Under the pieces are notes generated by a model. It worked only from the letters and a program-made list of their open reading frames with translations. It was not told where the DNA came from and searched no databases. This document shows positions 1 to 9,600 of a DNA stretch of 11,353 bases, piece after piece; the first letter of the stretch is position 1; each line of letters starts with the position of its first letter. The DNA is taken from NCBI GenBank assembly GCA_023387715.1, contig JAEWHQ010000372.1:1-11353 (forward strand), read 5' to 3'. The position numbers were made by a program, and so were the translations under genes. Source of the stretch: Pseudomonadota bacterium. Lineage in GTDB: Bacteria; Pseudomonadota; Alphaproteobacteria; Rhizobiales; Rhizobiaceae.

Positions 1-140
<140 letters not shown>

Positions 141-258
141 TCAATAATCCTCTTTACTTTCAACGAGAGCAAAACTGCCCTTTGATTGATGGTAACCCAC
201 GTTTTCCATAACGATGAGTCATTGATCTTCACATCTGCCTGTTGCAGCAGTTTTAAAC

Positions 259-804
259 TTATTCTTCTTCCTGCGTACAGGTTTTGAAACGGAACGCTTC
301 CCATGTCAGCGGTTCGGCTGGCTTTGCCTCGCCAAAATCATAAACATCAAGCGCACCGAGCAAATCCGGAAACAGCACTGTCTGGGCAGCAGGTTCCTCT
401 GCCTTTGGCAGTGGTTCAGCTTCGGCTGTCTCTTTCAGCGCATAAACAACGCCCTGCCAGATGCTGCAATCTTCCAGATCTTCGGAGGATGCACCCTCAC
501 CACCGCAATTATACATGATCATCGCCAACGGACGTTTAACGGCCTCTTCCGGCCACACCACCAGACCTGTCAGCTTGAATTCCGGTTTTTCATTATAGGT
601 GATCGTAAATTCATTGGTCGGAGCCGGACTGAAATTCAGATCATTGGGCTCTTCAGGACGGAAAGTCAGCGTATAATTATCATCGCGATCTGTATAAACC
701 GCACGATTTTGCATGCAGGCCGCAAAGGCGCCCGAAGGAGCAGCCACGATACCGGCCAGTAACATAACAGAAGCAGTTTTTAAAATCGTGCGATAACAGC
801 TCAT
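259..804 (-). CDS. Small exported protein of unknown function
   Basis: I do not recognise this 181-residue protein. The N-terminus looks like a Sec signal peptide: a basic start (R5, K9), a hydrophobic core at about residues 11-22, and an AFA motif at 26-28 giving a likely cleavage before A29. A cysteine follows at residue 30, but the residue at -3 is Phe, so a lipoprotein signal is less likely than signal peptidase I cleavage. The predicted mature protein is acidic and has four cysteines (30, 100, 113, 176), an even number compatible with two periplasmic disulfides. Residues 125-140 are rich in Glu, Ala and Pro and look like a flexible segment. The ATG at 802-804 has a strong Shine-Dalgarno sequence (AAGGAGA, 811-817). 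It lies 58 bp after the exporter gene and 118 bp before lpdA, so it may be cotranscribed with either. The gene call is firm; the function is unknown. Confidence 0.85.
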   Translation of the reverse strand: MSCYRTILKTASVMLLAGIVAAPSGAFAACMQNRAVYTDRDDNYTLTFRPEEPNDLNFSPAPTNEFTITYNEKPEFKLTGLVVWPEEAVKRPLAMIMYNCGGEGASSEDLEDCSIWQGVVYALKETAEAEPLPKAEEPAAQTVLFPDLLGALDVYDFGEAKPAEPLTWEAFRFKTCTQEEE

Positions 805-862
805 ATGTTTTCTCCTTGAGAATCCCCGTCAATATGCTCAGTGAACAGAAAATCACATGCGA

Positions 863-1522
863 TTAGATATGGGCCTTTTCTGTGGCCAGTTTCAGTCCCA
901 GCGTGATAAAAACCAAACCACTGACCCGATCAATCATTTTGCCCGCCCGCGCATATGCTGCCTGCATATGCGGCGTTGTCATAAACAGTGACACACAGAC
1001 AAACCAGCTAATCAGGCAGACGGCCATCAGCACGCCATAGCCAAGCTTGATCTGCGTCGGCGTGCCAACGCTCACCACAGTTGAAAAGATCGAAAGGAAG
1101 AAAAACACCGCCTTAGGATTCAGCGCATTGGCTGCAAATCCAAGGCTGAAAGCCTTCATAAAGCTTTGCTGTTTGCCAAGGTTTTTTGATGCAGTCTGTG
1201 CAGTGCCTTCAGGGCTGATTTGCACGAAGCCGCCCGATGAACGCAATGCCTTGATGCCGATATAAACCAGATAGGCCACACCGCACCATTTCACCAGATT
1301 AAACAAATAGATCGATTTGGAGATAATGAGGCCAAGCCCCAGCACTGTGTAGGTTACATGCATCATCAGTGCGGCACCAATACCAAAACTGGTGATAATT
1401 GCCTGTTTGCGCCCGTGCACCATAGCCTGCCGCATAACCATAGCCAGATCAGCGCCGGGCGAAATCACTGCAAAAGCAAAAATCGCCATCAATGATGCCA
1501 GTTCGATCAGGTATGCGTGCAT
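863..1522 (-). CDS. LysE/RhtB-family amino-acid exporter
   Basis: This is a 219-residue inner-membrane protein of the LysE/RhtB superfamily, whose members export amino acids or derivatives such as lysine, homoserine, threonine or leucine. Family hallmarks are the N-terminal SPGADLAMVMRQ stretch (residues 21-32), a following Gly-rich helix (residues 41-65), and the NPKA motif (135-138) before a Phe-rich helix. About six hydrophobic segments can be seen, near residues 5-25, 41-65, 75-93, 125-150, 160-182 and 200-215, with a hydrophilic loop at about 94-122. Length fits the family. The substrate cannot be read from sequence. The start is ATG 1520-1522; the Shine-Dalgarno signal before it is poor (CGGGTC), so translation may be weak. 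A hairpin terminator separates it from sucB, which suggests it is not simply the tail of the suc operon. A link to 2-oxoglutarate/glutamate overflow is conceivable but unsupported. Confidence 0.9.
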   Translation of the reverse strand: MHAYLIELASLMAIFAFAVISPGADLAMVMRQAMVHGRKQAIITSFGIGAALMMHVTYTVLGLGLIISKSIYLFNLVKWCGVAYLVYIGIKALRSSGGFVQISPEGTAQTASKNLGKQQSFMKAFSLGFAANALNPKAVFFFLSIFSTVVSVGTPTQIKLGYGVLMAVCLISWFVCVSLFMTTPHMQAAYARAGKMIDRVSGLVFITLGLKLATEKAHI

Positions 1523-1569
1523 GGTTCTGACCCGGTAAAATGCGACAAAACAAACAAATCAAGAGAATA

Positions 1570-1594
1570 AGCGGCGGCTATTATAACCGCCGCT
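1570..1594 (-). terminator. Hairpin terminator after sucB
   Basis: A perfect 8-bp stem, AGCGGCGG (1570-1577) and CCGCCGCT (1587-1594), encloses a 9-nt loop. It begins 10 nt beyond the sucB stop codon. On the minus-strand transcript it is followed by UUAUUCUCUUG, a U-rich but interrupted tract, so termination may be incomplete. It probably marks the end of the sucAB transcript. The 47 bp between it and the exporter gene hold a weak CTTGAT-like -35 (TTGATT at 1557-1562) with no convincing -10. Confidence 0.6.
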
Positions 1595-1604
1595 CTGAGC
1601 AATA

Positions 1605-2816
1605 TTAGAGATCAAGAACCAGACGTTCCGGATCTTCCAGGCTGTCCTTGACGCGAACGAGGAAGGTTACTGCTTCCTTGCCGTCAACGATGCGGTGGTC
1701 ATAAGACAGAGCCAGATACATCATCGGACGGATAACAATCTGACCGCCAACAACAACCGGACGTTCCTGAATCTTGTGCATGCCAAGAATACCGGACTGC
1801 GGTGCATTGAGGATTGGTGAAGACATCAGCGAGCCATAAACACCACCATTGGTGATGGTGAAGGTGCCGCCCTGCATGTCAGCGACAGAAAGCGAACCGT
1901 CACGGGCAGCTTTTGCCAGACGTCCCAGTTCCTTTTCAACGCCGGCAATCGACATCTGATCGGCATCACGGATAACCGGAACAACCAGACCTTTATCGGT
2001 GCCAACAGCCATACCCACATGAGCAAAGTTCTTGTAGATGATGTCGTTGCCGTCGATTTCAGCGTTAACAGCCGGAATTTCTTTCAAAGCATGGGTAACA
2101 GCTTTGGTGAAGAAGCCCATGAAGCCGAGCTTCACGCCGTGTTTCTTCTCAAAGATATCCTTGTAGCGCTTACGCAGATCCATAACCGCAGACATGTCCA
2201 CTTCGTTGTAAGTGGTGAGCATGGCAGCAGTGTTCTGCGCGTCCTTCAAACGACGTGCAATGGTCTGGCGCAGACGGGTCATTTTCACGCGTTCTTCACG
2301 CACTTCATCACCAGCCGGTGAAGCTGCACGGGCAACAGCCGGAGCTGCCACAGGTGCTGCAGAAATGCCCTTGGCAATGGCATCAAGCACATCGCCTTTA
2401 AGAACCTGACCACGCTTGCCGGAACCGGCAACCTGATCAGCGCTCACGCCGCTTTCAGCCAAAAGCTTGGCAGCAGATGGTGCTGGTGCCATTGCCAAGC
2501 CCGAAGAGGCTGCAACTGGTGCTGGGGCAGCTGCAGGTGCGCTAGTGGCTGGCTTTGGAGTGGCTGCAACAGCTGCACCATCGGTGGAAATCTGGCCAAG
2601 AAGAGCGTTTACTTCAACAGTATCGCCTTCCTGTGCAGTGATTTCAGCCAGAACGCCGGCAGCGGCGGCTGGAACTTCAATCGTTACTTTATCGGTTTCC
2701 AGTTCGACAAGCGGTTCATCGAGAGCGACAGCTTCGCCGACTTTTTTGAACCATTTGCCAATGGTTGCCTCAGAGACGGATTCCCCAAGTGTAGGAACGC
2801 GGATTTCGGTGGCCAT
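1605..2816 (-). CDS. sucB: 2-oxoglutarate dehydrogenase E2, dihydrolipoyl succinyltransferase
   Basis: SucB is the structural core of the 2-oxoglutarate dehydrogenase complex. It transfers the succinyl group from the E1-bound intermediate through its lipoyl arm to CoA. The 403-residue protein has the standard order. An N-terminal lipoyl domain (about 1-77) carries ETDK with the lipoylated lysine at K43. An Ala/Pro-rich flexible linker (about 80-112) follows, then the peripheral-subunit-binding domain (about 113-148, with KLLAESGV and [13 protein letters not shown]). A second Ala/Pro linker (about 151-168) leads to the catalytic domain, ending with [10 protein letters not shown], where H374 and D378 are the catalytic pair. 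A TTG 24 nt upstream would add eight residues, but the ATG at 2814-2816 gives the family N-terminus [13 protein letters not shown] and has GGAAGA at 2824-2829 with 7-nt spacing. It follows sucA by 57 bp with no terminator, so the two are almost certainly cotranscribed. Confidence 0.97.
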   Translation of the reverse strand: MATEIRVPTLGESVSEATIGKWFKKVGEAVALDEPLVELETDKVTIEVPAAAAGVLAEITAQEGDTVEVNALLGQISTDGAAVAATPKPATSAPAAAPAPVAASSGLAMAPAPSAAKLLAESGVSADQVAGSGKRGQVLKGDVLDAIAKGISAAPVAAPAVARAASPAGDEVREERVKMTRLRQTIARRLKDAQNTAAMLTTYNEVDMSAVMDLRKRYKDIFEKKHGVKLGFMGFFTKAVTHALKEIPAVNAEIDGNDIIYKNFAHVGMAVGTDKGLVVPVIRDADQMSIAGVEKELGRLAKAARDGSLSVADMQGGTFTITNGGVYGSLMSSPILNAPQSGILGMHKIQERPVVVGGQIVIRPMMYLALSYDHRIVDGKEAVTFLVRVKDSLEDPERLVLDL

Positions 2817-2823
2817 GGTTTTA

Positions 2824-2829
2824 TCTTCC
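2824..2829 (-). promoter_or_regulatory. sucB: Ribosome binding site fixing the sucB start
   Basis: GGAAGA lies 7 nt upstream of the ATG at 2814-2816. It falls inside the longer reading frame that begins at a TTG (2838-2840), so it argues for the shorter, 403-residue SucB. Confidence 0.7.
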
Positions 2830-2873
2830 GTTGATCTCAAGTCTGAAAATTCTGATGAAAGGCGTCCGGCTCA

Positions 2874-5864
2874 TTAAGAGCCGAGCGCATCTTCAAGGAA
2901 TGCTGCAAGCTGTTCCAGATGTCTGGACATCAAGCCTGTTGCAGGTGATGCGGCAGCCGGACGACCTGTATAACGGGCGCGCGGATATTTTGCATCAATA
3001 TGCGCAAGTACCCATTCCAGATAAGGCTCGATGAACGACCATGCGCCCATGTTCTTCGGCTCTTCCTGACACCATACAATTTCCGCACCGCGGAAACGCG
3101 ACAGTTCATTGATGAGCGCTTTTGCCGGGAACGGATAGAGCTGCTCGACGCGCAACAGATAGATGTCGTCGATACCGCGTCTCTCACGCTCTTCGTAAAG
3201 ATCATAATAGACCTTACCGGAGCAAAGAACCACACGACGGATTTTCGCATCTTTCTGCAACTTGATCGGCTGGTCTTTCAGATATTGCGCATCATCCCAC
3301 AACAGACGGTGGAAGGATGAATCACCTGAAAGTTCATTCAAGGTCGAAATCGCACGCTTATGACGCAACAATGACTTTGGTGTCATCATGATCAAAGGCT
3401 TGCGGAAATCACGCTTCATCTGGCGACGCAGAATATGGAAGTAGTTGGCCGGTGTGGTGACATTGGCCACTTGCATATTGTCTTCGGCGCAAAGCTGAAG
3501 GAAGCGCTCCAGACGGGCGGATGAATGCTCAGGACCCTGACCTTCATAGCCATGCGGCAGAAGGCAAACAAGGCCGGACATACGCAACCACTTACGCTCA
3601 CCGGATGAGATGAACTGGTCAAAAACCACCTGCGCACCGTTGGCGAAGTCACCAAACTGGGCTTCCCACAGAGTCAGCGCACGCGGATCAGACAATGAAT
3701 AACCATATTCGTAGCCAAGCACGGCTTCTTCCGAAAGCATCGAGTTGATGGCTTCGTAGATCGCCTGACCCTTCTGAATATTATTCAGCGGAATGTAACG
3801 GTTCTGGTTTTGCTGATCATAAAGAACGGTGTGACGCTGCGAGAAGGTGCCGCGTTCGACATCCTGACCGGAAAGTCGGATCGGATTGCCTTCCGATACA
3901 AGCGTACCAAAAGCCAGCGATTCTGCCGTTGCCCAGTCAATGCCCTCACCGCTTTCAATCATCTTGGCGCGGTTGTCGAGGAAACGCTGCACCGTGCGGT
4001 GAACATTGAAATCACTTGGAACTTCAACCAGCTTTTTGCCGATTTCCTTCAGAGTTTTCAACGGCACGCCGGTTTTGCCGCGGCGCTGCTCATCTGCATT
4101 ATCCGCAGTGCGCAAGCCTGTCCATGCACCGTCCAGCCAGTCAGCCTTGTTTGGCTTATAGCTCTGACCTGCTTCAAACTCTTTTTCCAGATTTTCGCGC
4201 CATTGCGCTTTCATCTGATCAATTTCTTCCTGTGTCACCAGACCTTCAGCAATCAGCTTGTCGCTATAGAGCTGCAAAGTGGTCTTGTGCGCACGGATTT
4301 CCTGATACATCAAAGGCTGGGTGAACGCAGGCTCATCACCTTCGTTGTGACCAAAGCGACGGTAGCAGAACATATCAACCACAACTGGCTTGTGGAATGT
4401 CATGCGATATTCAATCGCGACCTTGGCTGCAAATACAACAGCTTCCGGATCATCACCATTAACGTGGAAAATCGGCGCTTCGATCATCTTGGCCACATCG
4501 GACGGATATGGGGACGAACGGGAGAAAGCCGGATTAGTGGTAAAACCGATCTGGTTGTTGATGATGAAGTGAACAGTACCGGCAACGCGGTGACCGCGCA
4601 GACCGGAAAGCCCCAGACACTCAGCCACAACACCCTGACCGGCAAAAGCCGCATCACCATGAAGAAGCAATGGCAGCACTTTGGCACGTTCAGTCAACGG
4701 CACCAGATCATCACGTGTGCGGCCGACAAGCAGATCCTGCTTGGCGCGGGCTTTACCCATCACAACCGGATTGACAATTTCAAGGTGGGACGGGTTGGCT
4801 GTCAGCGACAGATGCACTTCATTGCCGTCAAATTCACGGTCAGATGATGCACCCAGATGGTACTTCACGTCGCCGGAACCTTCCACATCATCAGGAGCGT
4901 AAGAACCGCCCTTGAACTCGTGGAAAATAGCACGGTGCGGTTTGCCCATAACCTGAGAAAGCACGTTGAGGCGGCCACGGTGAGCCATACCTAACACGAT
5001 TTCTTTCAAGCCCATGGAGCCGCCGCGCTTGATGATCTGCTCAAGAGCAGGGATCAGCGATTCACCGCCATCCAGACCAAAACGCTTGGTGCCTTTATAT
5101 TTAACGTCGATGAACTGTTCGAAGCCTTCTGCTTCAACCAGCTTCGACAGAATTGCTTTTTTACCTTCAGGGGTAAATGCAAAACCTTTATCCGGACCTT
5201 CGATACGTTCCTGAATCCAGGCTTTTTCAGCCGGATTGGAAATGTGCATGAACTCTACGCCCATGGTGGAGCAGTAGGTGCGCTTCAAAATAGCCAGCAT
5301 TTCCGGAATAGTGGCATATTCCAGACCAAGCACATTATCGATGAAAATTTTGCGATTATAATCAGCCGGTGTAAAACCGTAATTTTCCGGTTCCAGCTCA
5401 TTATAAGCATCAGGCTTGTCGGCAAGACCAAGCGGATCCAGATTGGCATGCAAATGACCGCGCATACGATAAGCGCGGATCATCATAATGGCATGAACGG
5501 AATCGCGGGCTGCCTGTGTCAGCTCTTCTGCGGTCAGTGTCGCTTTCGCGCCATTGTCTGACTTAGCTTTCAGCTTGTCGGTGACGTGTTTTTCAACATC
5601 TGCCCAGTTACCGTCCAGCGCTGAAACCAGTTCGCCGCTTTCAGCAAGCGGCCAGTTCGGCTTGGTCCATGATGCTCCCTGCGCATTTTTGCGCACATCG
5701 TCAGCATCGTCATTCAGTTCTGAGAAGAAATCACGCCACTGCTGATCGACAGAGTTCGGATCATCCTGAAACTTAGCGTATAGTTCCTCAATATAATCGG
5801 CATTTCCGCCGTAAAGGAACGAAGTGAGGGCGAAAACGTCGTTAGCCTGTTCTTGCCTTGCCAT
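2874..5864 (-). CDS. sucA: 2-oxoglutarate dehydrogenase E1 (thiamine-diphosphate decarboxylase)
   Basis: SucA decarboxylates 2-oxoglutarate with thiamine diphosphate and reductively succinylates the lipoyl group of SucB. At 996 residues it matches alphaproteobacterial E1o and is longer than the roughly 930-residue enterobacterial form. The N-terminal segment (FLYGGNADYIEELYAKF, about 16-32) is the E2-interacting region typical of this family. The following motifs are visible: the helical RAYRMRGH segment (130-137), GMAHRGRLNVL with H295, NPSHLE with H360, the ThDP/Mg site as GDAAFAGQG (403-411, D404) paired with INNQIGF (435-441, N437), and RRFGHNEGDEPAFTQP (502-517). The start is ATG 5862-5864; an in-frame TAA two codons upstream rules out an extension. 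Its Shine-Dalgarno signal is modest (GGAT about 7 nt upstream). A 270-bp spacer separates it from sucD, much longer than the other gaps in the suc group, leaving room for separate control. Confidence 0.98.
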   Translation of the reverse strand: MARQEQANDVFALTSFLYGGNADYIEELYAKFQDDPNSVDQQWRDFFSELNDDADDVRKNAQGASWTKPNWPLAESGELVSALDGNWADVEKHVTDKLKAKSDNGAKATLTAEELTQAARDSVHAIMMIRAYRMRGHLHANLDPLGLADKPDAYNELEPENYGFTPADYNRKIFIDNVLGLEYATIPEMLAILKRTYCSTMGVEFMHISNPAEKAWIQERIEGPDKGFAFTPEGKKAILSKLVEAEGFEQFIDVKYKGTKRFGLDGGESLIPALEQIIKRGGSMGLKEIVLGMAHRGRLNVLSQVMGKPHRAIFHEFKGGSYAPDDVEGSGDVKYHLGASSDREFDGNEVHLSLTANPSHLEIVNPVVMGKARAKQDLLVGRTRDDLVPLTERAKVLPLLLHGDAAFAGQGVVAECLGLSGLRGHRVAGTVHFIINNQIGFTTNPAFSRSSPYPSDVAKMIEAPIFHVNGDDPEAVVFAAKVAIEYRMTFHKPVVVDMFCYRRFGHNEGDEPAFTQPLMYQEIRAHKTTLQLYSDKLIAEGLVTQEEIDQMKAQWRENLEKEFEAGQSYKPNKADWLDGAWTGLRTADNADEQRRGKTGVPLKTLKEIGKKLVEVPSDFNVHRTVQRFLDNRAKMIESGEGIDWATAESLAFGTLVSEGNPIRLSGQDVERGTFSQRHTVLYDQQNQNRYIPLNNIQKGQAIYEAINSMLSEEAVLGYEYGYSLSDPRALTLWEAQFGDFANGAQVVFDQFISSGERKWLRMSGLVCLLPHGYEGQGPEHSSARLERFLQLCAEDNMQVANVTTPANYFHILRRQMKRDFRKPLIMMTPKSLLRHKRAISTLNELSGDSSFHRLLWDDAQYLKDQPIKLQKDAKIRRVVLCSGKVYYDLYEERERRGIDDIYLLRVEQLYPFPAKALINELSRFRGAEIVWCQEEPKNMGAWSFIEPYLEWVLAHIDAKYPRARYTGRPAAASPATGLMSRHLEQLAAFLEDALGS

Positions 5865-5941
5865 AACTTATCCGGAGGCCGAGCCCCGTCTCCTCTTAGC
5901 AGTTCATCTTCGCGCGGGTTGAAAGCTTCTCCCCTCACGCG

Positions 5942-5971
5942 GTCAGGGCGGAACTGCGCGGCACCCCTGAC
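5942..5971 (-). promoter_or_regulatory. Stem-loop in the sucA leader
   Basis: GTCAGGG (5942-5948) and CCCTGAC (5965-5971) form a perfect 7-bp stem around a 16-nt GC-rich loop, about 80 nt upstream of the sucA start. No U-tract follows, so it is not a classical terminator. A second possible structure nearer the start pairs GGAG and CTCC just upstream of the GGAT Shine-Dalgarno signal. Either could affect sucA translation or mRNA processing. The role is inferred only. Confidence 0.35.
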
Positions 5972-6006
5972 ATTATGGACCGTATAAAACTTCAAAAATC
6001 AGGCCG

Positions 6007-6036
6007 ATTTAAGGGCAGTTTCATACAAATATTCAA
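6007..6036 (-). promoter_or_regulatory. Weak candidate promoter for sucA
   Basis: On the minus strand, TTGAAT (6031-6036) and TTAAAT (6007-6012) are 18 bp apart. Each matches four of six positions of the sigma-70 consensus. Initiation here would give a leader of roughly 135 nt that includes the 5942-5971 hairpin. The long sucD-sucA gap is the main reason to list it. AT-rich sequence gives such matches by chance. Confidence 0.2.
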
Positions 6037-6134
6037 ATAGTTAGTCCGGTACTGAAAATCCTGCCTCATTGCGCAAATCCCGGCACCAGCTGAAAAGCCG
6101 GAACCGGGAAATATTTAACGAGAGCCGTTCATCC

Positions 6135-7037
6135 TCAGCCCTTCAGCACTTCAACGAGCGTCTTGCCAAGCTGTGCCGGTGATGGGGATACGCGGATACC
6201 CGCAGCTTCCATCGCAGCAATCTTGTCTTCCGCTCCGCCTTTACCGCCAGAAATGACGGCACCGGCGTGACCCATGGTGCGGCCTGGAGGTGCTGTACGT
6301 CCTGCGATGAAGCCAACCATTGGCTTCTTGCGGCCGCGCTTGGCTTCGTCAGCGATGAACTGTGCAGCTTCTTCTTCAGCCGAACCACCGATTTCACCGA
6401 TCATGACGATCGACTTGGTTTCATCATCAGCAAGGAACATTTCCAGCATGTCGATGAATTCTGTACCCTTTACAGGGTCGCCACCAATACCAACAGCTGT
6501 TGTCTGGCCGAGGCCTTCGTTGGAGGTCTGGAACACTGCTTCATAGGTCAGTGTACCTGAGCGCGACACAACGCCAACCGAACCTTTTTTGAAGATATTG
6601 CCCGGCATAATGCCGATTTTGCATTCTTCAGGGGTCAGGATACCAGGGCAGTTAGGGCCGATGAGGCGTGATTTTGAACGGATCAGACGATCCTTCACAC
6701 GCACCATGTCCATAACCGGAATACCTTCGGTGATGCAGACGATGAGGCCGATTTCAGCTTCAATCGCTTCGAGAATTGCATCTGCTGCGCCTGCTGGCGG
6801 CACATAGATCACGGAAGCATCAGCTTTGGTGCGATCTTTGGCTTCTGCAACGCTTGCAAAAATAGGCAGGGTTTCGCCGCCGGCGCCTGTCCAGGTTTCA
6901 CCACCCTTTTTCGGGTGAATACCACCAACCATCTGGGTGCCGTAATAAGCCAGCGCCTGTTCGGTGTGGAATGTACCGGTTTTACCGGTCAGACCCTGTA
7001 CGAGAACCTTGGTGTCCTTGTTAATCAGAATGGACAT
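6135..7037 (-). CDS. sucD: Succinyl-CoA synthetase, alpha subunit
   Basis: With SucC this subunit converts succinyl-CoA, ADP (or GDP) and phosphate to succinate, CoA and ATP (or GTP). It binds CoA and carries the phosphohistidine. The 300-residue length fits the family. Visible motifs are the CoA-binding Rossmann segment with [11 protein letters not shown] (14-24), GGIHPKKGG (38-46), the GPNCPG motif (127-132), and the catalytic GRTMGHAGA (252-260) with the phosphorylated histidine at H257. It starts 3 bp after the sucC stop, and AAGGG and GAGG, just upstream of its ATG (7035-7037), lie within the sucC end. Translational coupling and equal subunit output are therefore likely. No good terminator follows it: a CCGGC/GCCGG hairpin at 6080-6101 has a competing pairing and no U-tract. 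Confidence 0.98.
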   Translation of the reverse strand: MSILINKDTKVLVQGLTGKTGTFHTEQALAYYGTQMVGGIHPKKGGETWTGAGGETLPIFASVAEAKDRTKADASVIYVPPAGAADAILEAIEAEIGLIVCITEGIPVMDMVRVKDRLIRSKSRLIGPNCPGILTPEECKIGIMPGNIFKKGSVGVVSRSGTLTYEAVFQTSNEGLGQTTAVGIGGDPVKGTEFIDMLEMFLADDETKSIVMIGEIGGSAEEEAAQFIADEAKRGRKKPMVGFIAGRTAPPGRTMGHAGAVISGGKGGAEDKIAAMEAAGIRVSPSPAQLGKTLVEVLKG

Positions 7038-7040
7038 GCC

Positions 7041-8237
7041 TCAATTTCCCTTCACTGCTGCGACGATTTTCTGCGCCGCATCGTCGAGATCGTCAGCTGA
7101 AATAACATTCAGGCCGCTCTCGTTGATGATTTTCTTACCCAGTTCCACGTTGGTGCCTTCAAGACGCACAACGAGAGGAACTTTCAGACCAACTTCCTTA
7201 ACAGCTGCGATCACGCCTTCTGCGATGATGTCGCATTTCATGATGCCGCCGAAGATGTTGACCAGAATGCCTTCAACAGCCGGATCAGCCGTGATGATTT
7301 TGAAAGCTGCAGTTACTTTTTCTTTGGTAGCGCCGCCGCCAACATCGAGGAAGTTTGCAGGTTCTGCACCGTAAAGCTTGATGATATCCATGGTGGCCAT
7401 TGCAAGGCCCGCACCATTGACCATGCAGCCAATGTTGCCATCAAGCGCTACATAAGCCAGATCATATTTCGATGCTTCGATTTCCTTGGCATCTTCTTCG
7501 CTTGTGTCGCGCAGTTCCATGATATCGGCATGACGGAACAGAGCGTTGCCATCAAAAGATACCTTGGCATCCAGCACGCGTACGCGGCCGTCTGTCATGA
7601 CGATGAGCGGGTTGATTTCCAACAGGCTCATGTCTTTTTCAGTGAAAGCTTTGTAAAGAACCGGGAAGAGTTTCAGTGCATCTTCACGAGCCTGACCTTC
7701 AAGCTTCAGCGCATCAGCAAGCTTGTTGGCATCTTCTGCAGTCACACCATCTTCCGGAGCAATCGCAACATTGATGATTTTTTCAGGTGTGGCTTCTGCA
7801 ACAGCTTCAATATCCATGCCGCCTTCTGTGGAAACCACGAATGCAGGACGACCAACGGTACGGTCGATCAGGATCGAGAGATAGAGTTCGCGATCAATGT
7901 CTGCACCATCTTCGATGTACAAACGATTGACCTGCTTACCAGCAGGACCGGTCTGTGCGGTTACCAGTGTGTTGCCGAGCATTTCTTTTGCATTGGCAAC
8001 AACTTCTTCAACCGACTTGGCAAGGCGTACACCGCCCTTTGCATCAGGGCCGAGCTCTTTGAACTTACCCTTACCTCGACCACCTGCGTGGATCTGGCTC
8101 TTGACCACATAAAGCGGACCAGGAAGCGTTTTTGCCCATTCTTCCGCCTGTTCAACGGAATAAACAGCCACACCATTGGCGATTGGCGCACCGAACGAGT
8201 GCAGCAGACGCTTGGCCTGATATTCATGAATATTCAT
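7041..8237 (-). CDS. sucC: ADP-forming succinyl-CoA synthetase, beta subunit
   Basis: SucC is the nucleotide-binding, ATP-grasp half of succinyl-CoA synthetase, the substrate-level phosphorylation step of the TCA cycle. The 398-residue protein begins [12 protein letters not shown], a strong family signature. ATP-grasp features include K46 in [17 protein letters not shown] (44-60). LEINPL (206-211) with N209 and the LDAK segment with D223 correspond to the Mg ligands N199 and D213 of the E. coli enzyme. The C-terminal domain has FLDVGGGA (296-303) and [10 protein letters not shown] (327-336), the loop that meets the alpha-subunit phosphohistidine. The ATG at 8235-8237 has AAAGGA about 8 nt upstream. 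A strong terminator-like hairpin lies only 60 bp upstream, between mdh and sucC, and the remaining space shows no convincing promoter. Expression probably relies on readthrough from mdh. Confidence 0.98.
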   Translation of the reverse strand: MNIHEYQAKRLLHSFGAPIANGVAVYSVEQAEEWAKTLPGPLYVVKSQIHAGGRGKGKFKELGPDAKGGVRLAKSVEEVVANAKEMLGNTLVTAQTGPAGKQVNRLYIEDGADIDRELYLSILIDRTVGRPAFVVSTEGGMDIEAVAEATPEKIINVAIAPEDGVTAEDANKLADALKLEGQAREDALKLFPVLYKAFTEKDMSLLEINPLIVMTDGRVRVLDAKVSFDGNALFRHADIMELRDTSEEDAKEIEASKYDLAYVALDGNIGCMVNGAGLAMATMDIIKLYGAEPANFLDVGGGATKEKVTAAFKIITADPAVEGILVNIFGGIMKCDIIAEGVIAAVKEVGLKVPLVVRLEGTNVELGKKIINESGLNVISADDLDDAAQKIVAAVKGN

Positions 8238-8297
8238 CTGGATGTCCTTTGCGGATTTCCCGATCTCTTGTTTTCAAGGATCGTTTCAGAAAAGCTT

Positions 8298-8335
8298 AAA
8301 AAATGGCCGGTAGCGGATGCCATCGGCCATTTTTA
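8298..8335 (-). terminator. Strong intrinsic terminator-like hairpin between mdh and sucC
   Basis: AAAAATGGCCG (8299-8309) and CGGCCATTTTT (8324-8334) form a perfect 11-bp stem with a 14-nt loop. It starts only 6 nt past the mdh stop codon. On the minus-strand transcript the stem ends in six U residues (8303-8298), the textbook form, and because the stem has A/T ends the structure is bidirectional. It sits inside what is normally regarded as one mdh-sucCDAB unit, so it may be a partial terminator or an mRNA-stabilising 3' end for mdh. Confidence 0.75.
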
Positions 8336-8340
8336 GCAAA

Positions 8341-9407
<1,067 letters not shown>

Positions 9408-9452
9408 AATAACTCAACTAATAAATTTCACCTCAATGATTTCAATCGGTTA

Positions 9453-9480
9453 GATTTATAAGTTCTTACGTAAGCGTCAA
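9453..9480 (-). promoter_or_regulatory. Candidate mdh promoter with an embedded palindrome
   Basis: On the minus strand TTGACG (9475-9480) matches five of six positions of the sigma-70 -35 box. A weaker -10, TAAATC (9453-9458), lies 16 bp on. The spacer begins with CTTACGTAAG (9465-9474), a perfect 10-bp palindrome placed where a repressor would block RNA polymerase. Initiation here would give a leader of about 140 nt containing all three stem-loops. The -35 and palindrome are clear; the -10 is the weak point. Confidence 0.4.
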
Positions 9481-9565
9481 AATTTTGATTCTCTAAAGAG
9501 CTTTTTTGTACTTCAAAAACCAAAAAATCGAATGAAATGGTGCGGGATGATTTCAGCAAAATTGT

Positions 9566-9591
9566 GACCTCCGGACAGGTTTCCGGACGTC
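9566..9591. repeat. Inverted repeat with TCCGGA cores upstream of mdh
   Basis: GACCTCCGGA (9566-9575) and TCCGGACGTC (9582-9591) are inverted arms matching at nine of ten positions around a 6-nt centre. TCCGGAC also reads as a direct repeat with a 12-bp period. It lies about 90 bp upstream of the candidate mdh promoter and is not followed by a U-tract. A protein-binding dyad is possible. Confidence 0.4.
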
Positions 9592-9600
9592 TTTAAAATC

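Noticed and set aside
1605..2840. An eight-residue longer SucB starting at TTG 2838-2840
   Set aside because: The internal ATG at 2814-2816 has a well-spaced GGAAGA and gives the standard E2 N-terminus.
3810..4847. A 345-codon plus-strand reading frame antisense to sucA
   Set aside because: It is opposite a secure, fully conserved enzyme gene. Its translation is rich in Arg, Cys and His without motifs, as expected of an antisense shadow.
6079..6108. A CCGG-rich hairpin after sucD as a terminator
   Set aside because: Two mutually exclusive pairings compete (6080-6084 with 6097-6101, or 6079-6083 with 6104-6108), and no U-tract follows on the minus strand.
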